Shown piece by piece: positions 54,555 through 64,000 of a DNA stretch of 64,000 bases. The DNA is from Oncomelania hupensis (taxonomy: Eukaryota; Mollusca; Gastropoda; Littorinimorpha; Pomatiopsidae), in assembly GCA_036898135.1 (NCBI GenBank), contig CM072515.1, forward strand, positions 75,487,072 to 75,551,071, given 5' to 3'. Below the pieces are notes generated by a model that had not been told where the DNA came from, did not search any database, and worked only from the letters and a program-made list of their open reading frames with translations. The position numbers and the translations under genes were made by a program. The stretch's first letter is position 1, and each line of letters begins with the position of its first letter.

Positions 54555-56130
54555 TTACATGCGATAAAACAAACCCACATCATGTAAAAACTGGAACAAG
54601 TGTTGACCATTGCATACTTTAAAAATCTCATTAAAAGGCATTGAACCAAAACATCTTTCTCTTTCATCAACCAAATCAGCACATTCAGACAGAAAATGGC
54701 GAACAGAAAGGGATTTGTCACATGCAAAGCACCATGGTGGTTCTTCTCCTTTTAAAAGGAAATTATGAGTGATATAAGTATGTCCAATATGAAGGCGAGC
54801 CAAAACAGTTTCTTCTTTGCGAGTGGATGCAAAGTTAGGCAAAGAAGCTGACAAATCTGGAAGAATTTGAAATAGTTTGTTATTGATTTGATTAGACCAT
54901 TCAGTCTGCCACAGCCGTTTACAATAGGATCCAGTCATACAACGCAGGTCAGAGTATGGAACAAACTGGAAAATCTCTGAAGGGAAATCTAGATGTAGAG
55001 CTTCTTTAGCCGCTTTGTCCACTGCAATATTGCCGCAGAGGCCCATGTGACTAGGTACCCACATAAAAACTATCTTTTTACCCTTAGAAACAAGTTGTGT
55101 GTGGAGGTCATGGATCTCAGCCAGAAAAGGGTGCGATATCTTTCTAGTGGAAAGAGCTTGAAGTGCTGACAGTGAATCAGACATGATTAAAAACGAGGTT
55201 CTTTTGGATTGAAAAGCCTGTTTCAGAGCTAGATGAATTGCCTTAAGCTCAGCTGTAAAAACAGAACAACAATAAGGTAAACGCTGTTGCAAAGGCTGAT
55301 CTAGGTGTCTCCCAGAGACCAACGCAGCAGCAACTGAGTCTCCTTTCTTCGACCCGTCTGTAAAAAGTTTTTCATATCCTTTATACAATGAACATTGTTC
55401 GAGATAAAGTTGCTTATAAACAGTTTCGGATGTTTCGGTCTTTTTGAAGGATGTAAGAGCAAAGTTGATAATGGGGTTGAGGAGGTTCCAAGGTGGAAGT
55501 ACAGTTAGCAATTGATCATCATTAACAGAGTCAACATCTATGCCTGCAGTGTCAAAGTGAGGACGTATTCTGATACCAAAAGGAGGAATTTCTGTCGGTT
55601 TGTTGGAGTATTTAAGTGTAAATAACGGGTTTAGAACACAATCATAAGCGGGATTTTCAGGATTTGCTTTAAGTTTGAGGAAATAATTCATGGCGAGCTG
55701 GAGCCTGAGGATATCCAAGGGAGGTTCGCCAGCCTCAGCGTAAAGACTTTCCTTCGGTGAAGTGCGAAACGCCCCCAGACAGATCCGAAGACCTTGATGA
55801 TGGATTGGATCCAAGGCTTTCAAATAGGCTTTCCTAGCAGAACCATATACGATGCTACCATAATCCAATTTAGAGCGCACTAGAAAACAATAGAGGAGGA
55901 GCAAAGATTGCTTGTCTGCTCCCCAGTCTGTGTGGCTGATAACTTTCAAAACGTTAAGACCTTTTTGGCAGCTGTCCCTCAGGTATTTAATATGCGGCAG
56001 AAAAGTACATTTGCTGTCAAAAATAATGCCCAACAATTTTACTTGTTTAGAAACTTTGATGGGTTGGTCATAAACATGGAGAGAGGGGTTCAAAACCGGG
56101 TTCTGTTTGCGATGAAAATGAATGCATTCG
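54555..56130 (-). pseudogene. Nimb-like LINE, 5'-truncated copy 2: polymerase tail and RNase H
   Basis: The frame of 553 codons in total (to 56216) matches the C-terminal two thirds of the protein at 33332. Homology begins near 56130; the first ~28 codons belong to the next element. The catalytic part of the reverse transcriptase is gone. The RNase H domain is kept, with TDGS, TAELKAI, SDSLSAL and NIAVDKAAK, and the C-terminal knuckle (CFACDKSLSVRHFLSEC) is intact. The two copies are clearly different sequences and probably belong to separate subfamilies. Stop codons are absent even though the copy cannot function. Confidence 0.85.
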
Positions 56131-56347
56131 GATGACGTCACGCTTCCGGCGGGGAAAGATGGTTTCTGCCTAGCTCTGATAATATGTGAAGAAAAATCCG
56201 TGGAAATAAGACCCAAAATGCAACCATCATAAACCAGTGGGTGAAATAATGGCGTGGCTAGGCTATTGTTGATAATGTGATCAATATTTTGTGTGCAAAC
56301 TTCATGGTGATGCAGTGTACGGCAAGTGACTTAGTCTTTGTGTTGAG
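56131..56347 (+). promoter_or_regulatory. 5' untranslated region of the Tx1/L1-like LINE with a CRE palindrome
   Basis: The LINE appears to begin where the Nimb-like homology ends. The palindrome tgacgtca (56133-56140) is followed by a short GC-rich stretch (cttccggcgggg). LINEs carry internal promoters in this position, so this is a candidate promoter; activity is inferred. Confidence 0.45.
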
Positions 56348-56484
56348 ATGCAGTCGGTGAGAGACGTAGTAGACACATTTAGCAACTCAGTGGAAACTGA
56401 AATTGAAAATAACACACCCAGAAGAGCTAAGAGTAAGAGACCCTTGAAGAAAAAGCAGTGTGGTAAAGTACATTCTGTCTCTAG
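56348..56484 (+). pseudogene. Tx1/L1-like ORF1, 5' exon-like part
   Basis: The frame opens with an ATG at 56348 and encodes about 45 residues, first acidic and then strongly basic (KSKRPLKKKQ), before the D1 transposon cuts it at 56485. The frame is the one that resumes at 57562 once the transposon and one copy of its 6-bp duplication are discounted. Confidence 0.75.
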
Positions 56485-57561
56485 CAGGGTGGAGAACAAC
56501 TGAATCAAGAAATCTCTGAAATCCGGCCGGGGCCCAGGGGCCAAGCCCCGGTATTCGCCCCCTGGAAGAAAATGAATTTATGCTATTTTGAAAGTAATTT
56601 AGGGCCTCTCCTGAAAGCAAAAAGCACAAAGTAAACATGAATAGAAACAACAACAACAACAAAAAAGGTTTCATGCACATGTCTTTCAAAAAAGTTAAGA
56701 ATCTTGATTTGTAGGCCTACAAAAGTTTGATGTCCACCACTGTTACACACGAACTCCACATTTCAAATTTTACTGGGCACACGTTTGTCTATTTTTTTAG
56801 CTGTAAACAGGCAAGAATTTTTATAATTTTAGAGATATTTAGGGGTACGTGAGTAAAAACACTACATCTTAGGTATTAGTGACTAGTGTATAGATTTAAA
56901 TGAAATAAAATGCAAAATGAACAGAAATAAATCTCTTTTGATTATCTACCTTTTTATACTTCTCTTGTCATGTCTTGTTTTTGATTACTCCATGTATATA
57001 CAATAAAAAAAGTTTTAAAAAGTCCAAACAAGCCCCCTCCTCTTCTTCACTTTCATGCCAGTCTGAAAGATCGTATGCATGCACACTACTGACACTAATT
57101 GTCTAATGTCAGTACCGATCTCTTCCTCCGACTCCAAGTCCATTTCTCTCACTTTAATGTCTGATAAATGGAAGCCTATAAACTCCCCTTCATCAGTCGA
57201 AGAATCCAAACCATCCATTTTAGACACACACACAAGAAAATTTGAAAAAAAAAATCGAAAAAACGAACGCATCACAGAGAAAACTTGTGGAAATGTAGTC
57301 GGATGTTTTCACAACAGAATTTAACCGGAAGTCAATTGCCGGAAGTCTCGCAATCTTTCAAACAACACGAGAATATAACCACATGGTTGATACGGACGCT
57401 TTTGGACGTTTTGCCTGTTTAGACCTTCGGCCGCTTTTGGCCGCTATGCCCAGTAAAGGGTAGCCCTCAGCTTTTCATACTCGGAACTCAATATTTTTTT
57501 TCTCGGAAATGCAAATGCCTTCCGCGGAAATCCGCGGATTCGCGGAGAATTCTCCACCCTG
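56485..57561. mobile_element. 1.1-kb DNA transposon D1, copy 2, inside LINE ORF1
   Basis: The copy is 1077 bp with the perfect 12-bp inverted ends cagggtggagaa and ttctccaccctg. The 6-bp word ctctag flanks it at 56479-56484 and 57562-57567. It is nearly collinear with copy 1 (6835-7941) and differs from it by small indels. It is better preserved at its left end than copy 1. Confidence 0.92.
57015..57275 (-). CDS. Small acidic ORF carried by D1, copy 2
   Basis: This is the partner of 7397-7615: the same acidic segment with MDGLDSSTDEGEF and the same basic end, with a longer N-terminal extension. Function is unknown. Confidence 0.35.
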   Translation of the reverse strand: MMRSFFRFFFSNFLVCVSKMDGLDSSTDEGEFIGFHLSDIKVREMDLESEEEIGTDIRQLVSVVCMHTIFQTGMKVKKRRGLVWTF

Positions 57562-57567
57562 CTCTAG

Positions 57568-58420
57568 TTCTGACGACTCTTTTGTTTCTAAAAGAATCTG
57601 TGAAGGCTCTTCGGAAATATCAGACTTTGAATCATCTTTCGTCTCGGAAACGGCCGCAACTTCTACGCCGAAAATGTCTGTTACTGAACCTATATCTCAA
57701 TCTGTGACCCTTGAGGCTATTATGCAAAAGGTGTGTGAAAATAATAGTGTGTTACAAGAAGTGAAAAGGGAGATGAAGGAAATGTCTACAGCAATAATTG
57801 AGCTGCAAAGGGAAAATGAAACTCTCAAAAGAGAAGTGGCGGGTTTGAAGAAGATGGAGAAGGCATTCAGTGAATACAAGGAGAAAATGACAGAAGTACA
57901 ACGTGTGGCAGAGCTAGCACGAGTGACAGCAAATGAAGCGGACCAGTACAACAGACGTAATAATCTTCGTATTTATGGCCTACCGGAATCCGCGGAAGCT
58001 GGAAGGAGCAGAGGAAGGAATAACCAAGAGGAGACAGAAACGGCACTTCTGAAAGTGTTTCAAGATATTGGGGTCAAGTTGCAACCTGGGGATATTGAAG
58101 CAGCCCATCGTCTGCCCAGACCAAAAGGTGTCGGCAATGATATCCCAAGAGCTACTATAGTTAGACTAGTTAATCGTAAACATAGAGATTTGGTGATCAA
58201 AAATAGAAAACAGCTGAAAGGTTCAAAAATTGTGATTGTGGAAGATCTCACAGATGCGAACTACAGACTATATACACGAATTCAAAAAGATGAAAGCTGT
58301 GATCAAGCGTGGACAGTGTATGGTAGGGTGTACATGAAATCAGTCAGTGGTACGGTGGTTTCTATTCAATCAATTGCAGAACTTGAAGGAAAGAAGCAGA
58401 TGTGGTCTAAATCTCGTTGA
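57568..58420 (+). pseudogene. Tx1/L1-like ORF1, main part: coiled coil and RRM-like RNA-binding domain
   Basis: An open frame reaches back into the transposon (an ATG at 57509 is there), but the LINE part starts at 57568. A Ser/Glu-rich segment is followed by a heptad-like coiled coil (QEVKREMKEM through about 57950), then NRRNNLRIYGLPES, the start of an RRM-type fold typical of L1 ORF1 proteins, with IEAAHRLPRPK and RATIVRLVNRKHRDLV. The frame ends at 58420. Such proteins coat LINE RNA as trimers and act as nucleic-acid chaperones. The gene is interrupted by D1, so this copy does not make the full protein. Confidence 0.85.
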
Positions 58421-58739
58421 TTAATTATATATGGGACATGTCTTTGTGTGTCTTTGCGGTCTTTGCGGTGCTTGGTTTAGTCAAGAGGTTCTGCAGCACA
58501 TGTGACTAAAAAAAACAAACACAACAATAATTGAGCTCAATTGTTTACCCAACAGGCCTATGGCCATGTGGCAGCACGTGCTTATAGCCATTCCAAATAT
58601 AACCTACGGCTGTGTAGGCAGTGATAATACAATGGGTGCATCGTGATTGTGTGTTGGCCACGCAGCAATAGTGAGTGGGTGACGGCAATTGAAATACTAA
58701 ATCTGAAGTATGGGTAGGCTTAGAGTTTTGTACTATACG

Positions 58740-58793
<54 letters not shown>

Positions 58794-59463
58794 GGCTTTC
58801 TCTTTCCTACTTAAACTACTAAACTTAAAATGTGCTTTGGTAAACATTATTTGCCACGATTGAAGAATTTATTTTAGTTGGTTTTGTAAATGACACATGG
58901 GTGGAGGATTCCTCTATATATATTTTTTTTCTCTCTTTTTGGGTGTGTTGTTTTTCTTAACTAGACCTTTTCAAAGAAAAATATAACGATTGTCACTTGT
59001 GAAGGAGTATGGTTTGTAAATTATATTTATGATTGTTGTCTTATTATTTCAGCTAAATAGCTAGCTTAAACTGACCTTTTTGTTGTTGTTATATATAGTT
59101 GGAAGTTTTTAAAAGGTTTATTCTGTTTTTGACCAAAGATTCTTTCTATCAAAAACAAGATGAATATGATTGTCTGACTTATTATTTTCTATTAGTTTGA
59201 CTTATTCTCTTTCTTTGTCCAAAAAAATGCTAGTACATCACTACATGTAGTTGGAAGACCAAAGATTCCTTCTAACAAAAACAATATGAATATGATTACA
59301 AGTTTGACCTATTATTTTATATTAATTTGACTTATTCTCTTTCTTTGTCCAAAAAATGCAAGTACATGTGTTTTATAATTGGGCCTGTATAATTGTTGGT
59401 AAATTTGGAAGTCAGTCTTTCTTTCAAAGCAGTAATATTCGTTGATTGTACTCCTTCTTTGTA

Positions 59464-59525
<62 letters not shown>

Positions 59526-60580
59526 CTCTCTCTCTCTCTTTCTCTCTCTCCCTCTCTCTCCCTCTCTCTGAGTCTCTCTCTCTCTCTCTGAGTCTCTCTC
59601 TCTCTCTGAGTCTCTCTCTCTCTCTTTTTCTTTCTCTTTGGGTGTTGTTTTTCTTACTGAACTATGCCTTTCCAAAGAAAAATATTATGATTGTGAAAGA
59701 GTAGAGTTTGTAAACTGATTGTTGCCTTATTACTTCAGCTAAATAGTTAGCTTAAACCTACCCTTTTGTTGTTGTTATATATAGTTGGAAGTTTTTAAAA
59801 GATTTATTCAGTTGGTTCTTTAAATTCTGTTTTTGACCAAAAATGTATAGTTGGAAGATTTTAAAAGATTTATTCTGTTTTTGACCTAAAATTCCTTATA
59901 ACAAAAACAAGATGAATGTGATTGTTTGACTTATTATTTTCTATTAATTTGACTTATTCTCTTTCTTTGTTCAGAACATGTTAGTACATGTGATTATAAT
60001 TGGTCCTGTATAATTGGTTTGTAGATTTGGAAGTCAGTCTTTATTTCAAAGCAGTAATATTCGTTGATTATACTCCTTCTTTGTAGTTTTTTTCTTTTTA
60101 TAAAAATTTTTTGAAATTTATTTCTATTTTTAATTTTTTTTCTCTTTTTCTCTCTTTTTGGGTGTGTTGTTTTTCTTATACCTTTTCACAGAAAAATATA
60201 ACGATTGTGAAGGAGTATGGTTTTTAAACTATAATATAGATGTCTGTTGCCTTATTATATTAATTATGATTGCTGCCTTACTATTTCAGCTAAATAGTTA
60301 GCTTAAACTTACCTTTTTGTTGTTGTGGTTATGTATAGTTTGAAGTTTTTAAGGGATTTATTCTGGTTTTGACCAAAGATTCCTTCTAACAAAAACAATA
60401 TGAATATGATTGTCTGACTTATTATTTTATATCAATTTGACTTATTCTCTTTCTTTGTCCAAAAAATGCTAGTACATATGTTTATAATTGGTCCTGTATA
60501 ATTGGTTTGTAAATTGGGAAGTCAGACTTTCTTTCAAAGCAGTAATATTTGTTGATTGTACACCTTCTTTATAATTTCTC

Positions 60581-60639
<59 letters not shown>

Positions 60640-61733
60640 TTGGTGTGTTGTTTTTCTTAACTATACCTTTCCAAAGAATAATATAACGATTGTGGAAGAG
60701 TACGGTTTGTAAACTATATTTATGATTGTTGCCTTATTATTTCAGCTAAATAGTTAGCTTAAACTTACCTTTTTGTTGTTGTTTTGTATAGTTGGAAGTT
60801 TTTAAAAGATTGATTCTGTTTTTGACCAAAGATTTCTTCTAACAAAATCAAGATGAATATGATTGTCTGACTTATTATTTTCTATTAATTTGACTTATTC
60901 TCTTTCTTTGTCCAAAAAATGCTAGTACATCACTACATGTGTTTATAATTGGTCCTGTATAATTGGTTTGTAAATTTGGAAGTCAGTCTTTCTTTCAAAG
61001 CAGTAATATTTGTTGATTGTACTCTGTTGTATTATTTTTTTTTATTTTTTTTAAAATTATTATTCTTATTTTTAATTCGTTTGTTTTTTATCGGTATTGC
61101 TGTTGTGTTCTAAAACTGAGTCGTGTACTTCTATTTGAAAATATTGATATTTAGGTTGTTATGTATGGATTTATTTATTGTTTAACCTTCCTTTGACTAC
61201 TTGTTTACCTCGAGGTAAATACACCTTTGAATTGTCCAATCATTATGATTAATTCAATTATTCTGTTCTTGCAAATGAAGCCTACCGATGTCATTTCCTG
61301 TGTTATTTGTGATTGTTTACTTCAATAGTTGAGTTGATCAGATTTAAGTGAAATGTTTAACTGACTAATATTGATTTATGACATTACTGAATTATTCACT
61401 GAAAAAAGTAATGCAATACTTTTCAAACTGCAGTTTTTTATTAAGTAAATAGTCTCAGAGTGGTTTATTTTTGCCATCTTATATTTGATATTTGCTTTTT
61501 TGTCTAGGTAGTCACGCCATTATCTTCTTCACCCAGTTTAAGCATTGACGCATAAACTTAATGTATAAATCGTTTGTTGTGTATGAAAGAAGTTTGAACT
61601 GTATGGGTCTGTTAAAGTTGATTGCTCTGGAGGTATGTACTCAATTCATTTTTGTGTCAGTTATGATAAAGACAATTAGGGTAAATTTACATAATGATTA
61701 CATGATCAGGAATAGTTCTTTAAAGGGATTATA
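58421..61733. repeat. 3.3-kb ORF1-ORF2 spacer with about four tandem units
   Basis: Between about 58914 and 61027, four units of roughly 450-690 bp follow each other. Each has, in order, a pyrimidine tract, a gggtgtgttgtttttctt word, the agctaaatagttagcttaaa block (near 59050, 59742, 60288 and 60745), ggaagttttt, a gacttattctctttctttgt block and caaagcagtaatatt. Units 1 and 2 contain partial internal duplications. Long (ct)n tracts lie at about 58740-58795, 59465-59640 and 60575-60640. There is no coding sequence. The remainder (61028-61733) is AT-rich. Confidence 0.85.
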
Positions 61734-64000
61734 ATGAGAAAAATGACAAATACTTGTAAGGATAATTTTTCTATATGTACATATAATTGTAATGGTCTGG
61801 GGGATGCAAAGAAACGTAGAGACGTGTTTGATTATTTAAGGAACCAAAAGTGCAACATTTATATGCTTCAAGAAACACACTGGAAAACAGAAAGTGAAAG
61901 CTTTATTAGGGCGGCTTGGGGATATAATATTTGGATTAGTGGTGAAGAAACAAACAAAAACGGTGTGGCAATTCTGTTCAATAATAATTTTGAATATAAA
62001 ATGTTCGATGTATTAAGAGATCCACATGGCACATTTTTGATTATAGATGTAGAATTAATGAAAAGAAGAATACTTCTTGTAAACTTATATGGCCCTAGTG
62101 TTGGCGATCATCCAGAATTTTTTGAAAAAATATGGGATCATATTGATCATTATGGCAGTGATAATGTAATTATGGCAGGGGATTGGAATTGTCCTCTTAA
62201 TATGACGATTGATGTTCGTAACTATGTAAGCACATCAAGCCGCCCTAGAACAAGAAGAAAACTGCTTGAAATGTTTGCCAAATATGGTTATTATGATGTT
62301 TTTAGGCAGATTTACCCAGATAAAAAAATGTATACATGGAGAAAATATAATACAATCAAACAAGCAAGACTAGATTATTTTATTATGAGTGAAGAAATCA
62401 TGAATGAAACTGTTGATATAAAAATATATCCAGGCTATCGTTCAGATCACTCCTTAGTAGTTCTGTTTATTAAAAAAGAACAACTTCAGAGAGATAGACC
62501 CTTATGGAAATTTAATAATTCATTACTTAAAGATAAAGAATACATTTTAGAAATAAAAAAAGTTATTAGTAATCTTAAAAAACAGTATGCTGTTTTGGTA
62601 TATAACTTTGATGGAATTGATGGTATTCCAGATGATCAGCTTCAGCTTCAAATAAGTGATCAACTTTTTTTTGAGATGATTCTTTTAGAGATAAGGGGTA
62701 AAACAATATCGTATGCTAGTTATAGAAAAAAGATTAATAGTCAAATGGAAATGGATTTGGAACAAAAAATTAAGAGAATAGAGGAAAATATAAAAGACGA
62801 GAATCTGGAAGAGTTGGAAAACCTTAAGGTACAACTTCAGGAACTTAGAGATATTAAAATGGACGGGATTGCGGTTCGGTCCAGAGTCAAATGGCTAAAT
62901 GAAGGAGAAAAAATGAGCAAATACTTTTGTAACTTAGAAAACAGAAATTATCTAGATAAAGCTATGCCCATATTGGAAACAGAAAATGGAGAAATCATTA
63001 CTGAACAAAAACATATTTTAGAAGAAGTGCAAGATTTTTACAAAAATCTTTACAGACATAAAGATGTTAAAAATATGGATATTGGTGTAGAGTTAAAGGA
63101 TGTACCTAAACTTCAAGAAGAAGATAGAGAAAAGACAGAAGGTGTGATTAAATTTGGCGAAGCAGCCACGGCTCTGAAAAAAATGAAAAATAATAAAAGC
63201 CCAGGACCTGACGGATTCACGGTAGAATTCTTTAAATTCTTTTTCATAGATATTGGTACATTTTATATTCGTTCTATAAATGAAGGATTCCAAAAAGAGC
63301 AATTGTCTGTTACACAGAGACGTGGTACTATTGTTTGTATACCTAAAGAAGGAAAATCTAAACGTCTGGTAAGAAACTGGAGGCCAATATCCCTGTTAAA
63401 CATTTCTTATAAAATTGCTTCGGCTTGTGTGGCTGACAGATTGAAGGCTGTTTTACCTAAAATTATTGATGAATCTCAAAAGGCTTTTATAAAAGGACGT
63501 TATATAGGTGAACATATTCGCTTATTGTATGATACTATAATATATGTAGAAAAAGAGAATATTCCGGGACTCTTATTTACCGTAGACATGGAAAAAGCTT
63601 TTGACAGTGTTTCCTGGACTTTTCTATTTTCTTGTCTTAATTTTTTTGAATTTGGACCAGATCTAATTCAATGGATAAAAACATTTTATTCTAATATTTC
63701 ATCAACTATATTAGTTAATGGCCAATACTCGCAGTGTTTTTCAATAGAGAGAGGTGTCCGACAAGGTGACCCATGCAGTCCCTATTTATACCTTATTTGT
63801 GCTGAAATATTATCTTTAATGATTCGTAAAAATAAATTAATTAAAGGTATTCAAATTAAAGACAAGGAAAATTTATTGTCTCAGTTTGCTGATGACACAA
63901 CCATTTGTCTTGATGGTTCAGAACGATCTTTTAAAGCAGTAGTTGATGTTCTGTTGGCATATGCAGAAATATCTGGATTGAAGGTAAATTTTGAAAAATC
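61734..64000 (+). CDS. Tx1/L1-like LINE ORF2, 5' part (endonuclease and reverse transcriptase)
   Basis: The frame opens with an ATG at 61734 and stays open for 755 codons to the window edge, so the C-terminus is missing. The APE endonuclease (about 1-235) shows TYNCNGLGDAKKR, LQETHW, LYGPSVGDHPEFF, MAGDWNCPL and the SDHS block. A coiled, charged linker (about 320-400) is followed by the reverse transcriptase. Its blocks are SPGPDGFTVEFF near 488, WRPISLLNISYKI, DMEKAFDSVSW, GVRQGDPCSPYL, and the catalytic FADDTTICLDG near 718. All expected catalytic residues in view are present. The start was chosen because the endonuclease begins right after it; an in-frame ATG three codons later (61743) is equally possible. 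The motifs fit L1/Tx1, and it pairs with ORF1 upstream. Confidence 0.9.
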   Translation, partial: MRKMTNTCKDNFSICTYNCNGLGDAKKRRDVFDYLRNQKCNIYMLQETHWKTESESFIRAAWGYNIWISGEETNKNGVAILFNNNFEYKMFDVLRDPHGTFLIIDVELMKRRILLVNLYGPSVGDHPEFFEKIWDHIDHYGSDNVIMAGDWNCPLNMTIDVRNYVSTSSRPRTRRKLLEMFAKYGYYDVFRQIYPDKKMYTWRKYNTIKQARLDYFIMSEEIMNETVDIKIYPGYRSDHSLVVLFIKKEQLQRDRPLWKFNNSLLKDKEYILEIKKVISNLKKQYAVLVYNFDGIDGIPDDQLQLQISDQLFFEMILLEIRGKTISYASYRKKINSQMEMDLEQKIKRIEENIKDENLEELENLKVQLQELRDIKMDGIAVRSRVKWLNEGEKMSKYFCNLENRNYLDKAMPILETENGEIITEQKHILEEVQDFYKNLYRHKDVKNMDIGVELKDVPKLQEEDREKTEGVIKFGEAATALKKMKNNKSPGPDGFTVEFFKFFFIDIGTFYIRSINEGFQKEQLSVTQRRGTIVCIPKEGKSKRLVRNWRPISLLNISYKIASACVADRLKAVLPKIIDESQKAFIKGRYIGEHIRLLYDTIIYVEKENIPGLLFTVDMEKAFDSVSWTFLFSCLNFFEFGPDLIQWIKTFYSNISSTILVNGQYSQCFSIERGVRQGDPCSPYLYLICAEILSLMIRKNKLIKGIQIKDKENLLSQFADDTTICLDGSERSFKAVVDVLLAYAEISGLKVNFEK

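Noticed and set aside
59424..59675. A minus-strand Arg/Glu-rich ORF
   Set aside because: It is a translation of a long (ct)n tract.

Overview
The window looks like animal (metazoan) nuclear DNA, most likely from a marine invertebrate. A mollusc is my best guess, from the mix of Nimb-like, RTE-like, Rex1-like and L2-like LINEs, Tx1/L1-like elements and Gmr1-type Ty3/gypsy elements; the species call is inference only. There are no bacterial operons, no rRNA and no convincing functional tRNA. Almost everything recognisable is a mobile element or a tandem repeat. The one candidate host gene is a large C2H2 zinc-finger exon on the minus strand at 47.3-50.7 kb.

Layout. 0-9.5 kb: a 35-bp minisatellite, a composite element bounded by inverted repeats (1755-6505) that carries a decayed full-length RTE-like LINE and a tRNA-derived SINE, and a 1.1-kb DNA transposon with short inverted ends (copy 1). 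10.6-14.7 kb: an intact L2-like LINE on the minus strand. 16.6-19.6 kb: a full-length copy of an unnamed ~700-bp retroposon (called RepA here) and three minisatellite arrays. 19.8-24.3 kb: an intact RTE-like LINE, then an inverted partial copy ending in a ~70-bp-arm palindrome. 24.5-29.4 kb: an LTR/leader remnant, RepA, and an open Rex1-like LINE with an altered catalytic motif. 33.1-35.9 kb: a 5'-truncated Nimb-like LINE with an RNase H domain. 38.0-44.0 kb: a Ty3/gypsy-type LTR retrotransposon with protease-integrase-reverse transcriptase order (Gmr1-type), cut by RepA. 44.0-46.4 kb: a Tigger/pogo-type non-autonomous transposon. 47.3-50.7 kb: a 39-finger C2H2 array. 51.1-52.9 kb: an RTE 3' end broken by two later insertions. 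54.4-56.1 kb: a second truncated Nimb-like LINE. 56.1-64.0 kb: a Tx1/L1-like LINE with ORF1 split by copy 2 of the 1.1-kb DNA transposon, a 3.3-kb repeat-filled spacer, and ORF2 running off the window end.

The most informative signals are insertions whose target-site duplications can be read directly. RepA and its relative RepB occur at least eleven times. Full-length copies have 11-12 bp duplications, and truncated copies always keep the same tailed end, as expected for LINE-driven retroposition. The window therefore holds a readable insertion chronology: RepA in the gypsy pol gene, RepB and then a LINE/SINE block in an RTE remnant, RepA in a minisatellite, and a DNA transposon in LINE ORF1.

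Where a start codon is ambiguous I say so. Several long open frames open on a non-ATG codon. Calls of element clade rest on protein motifs read by eye, not on a search.
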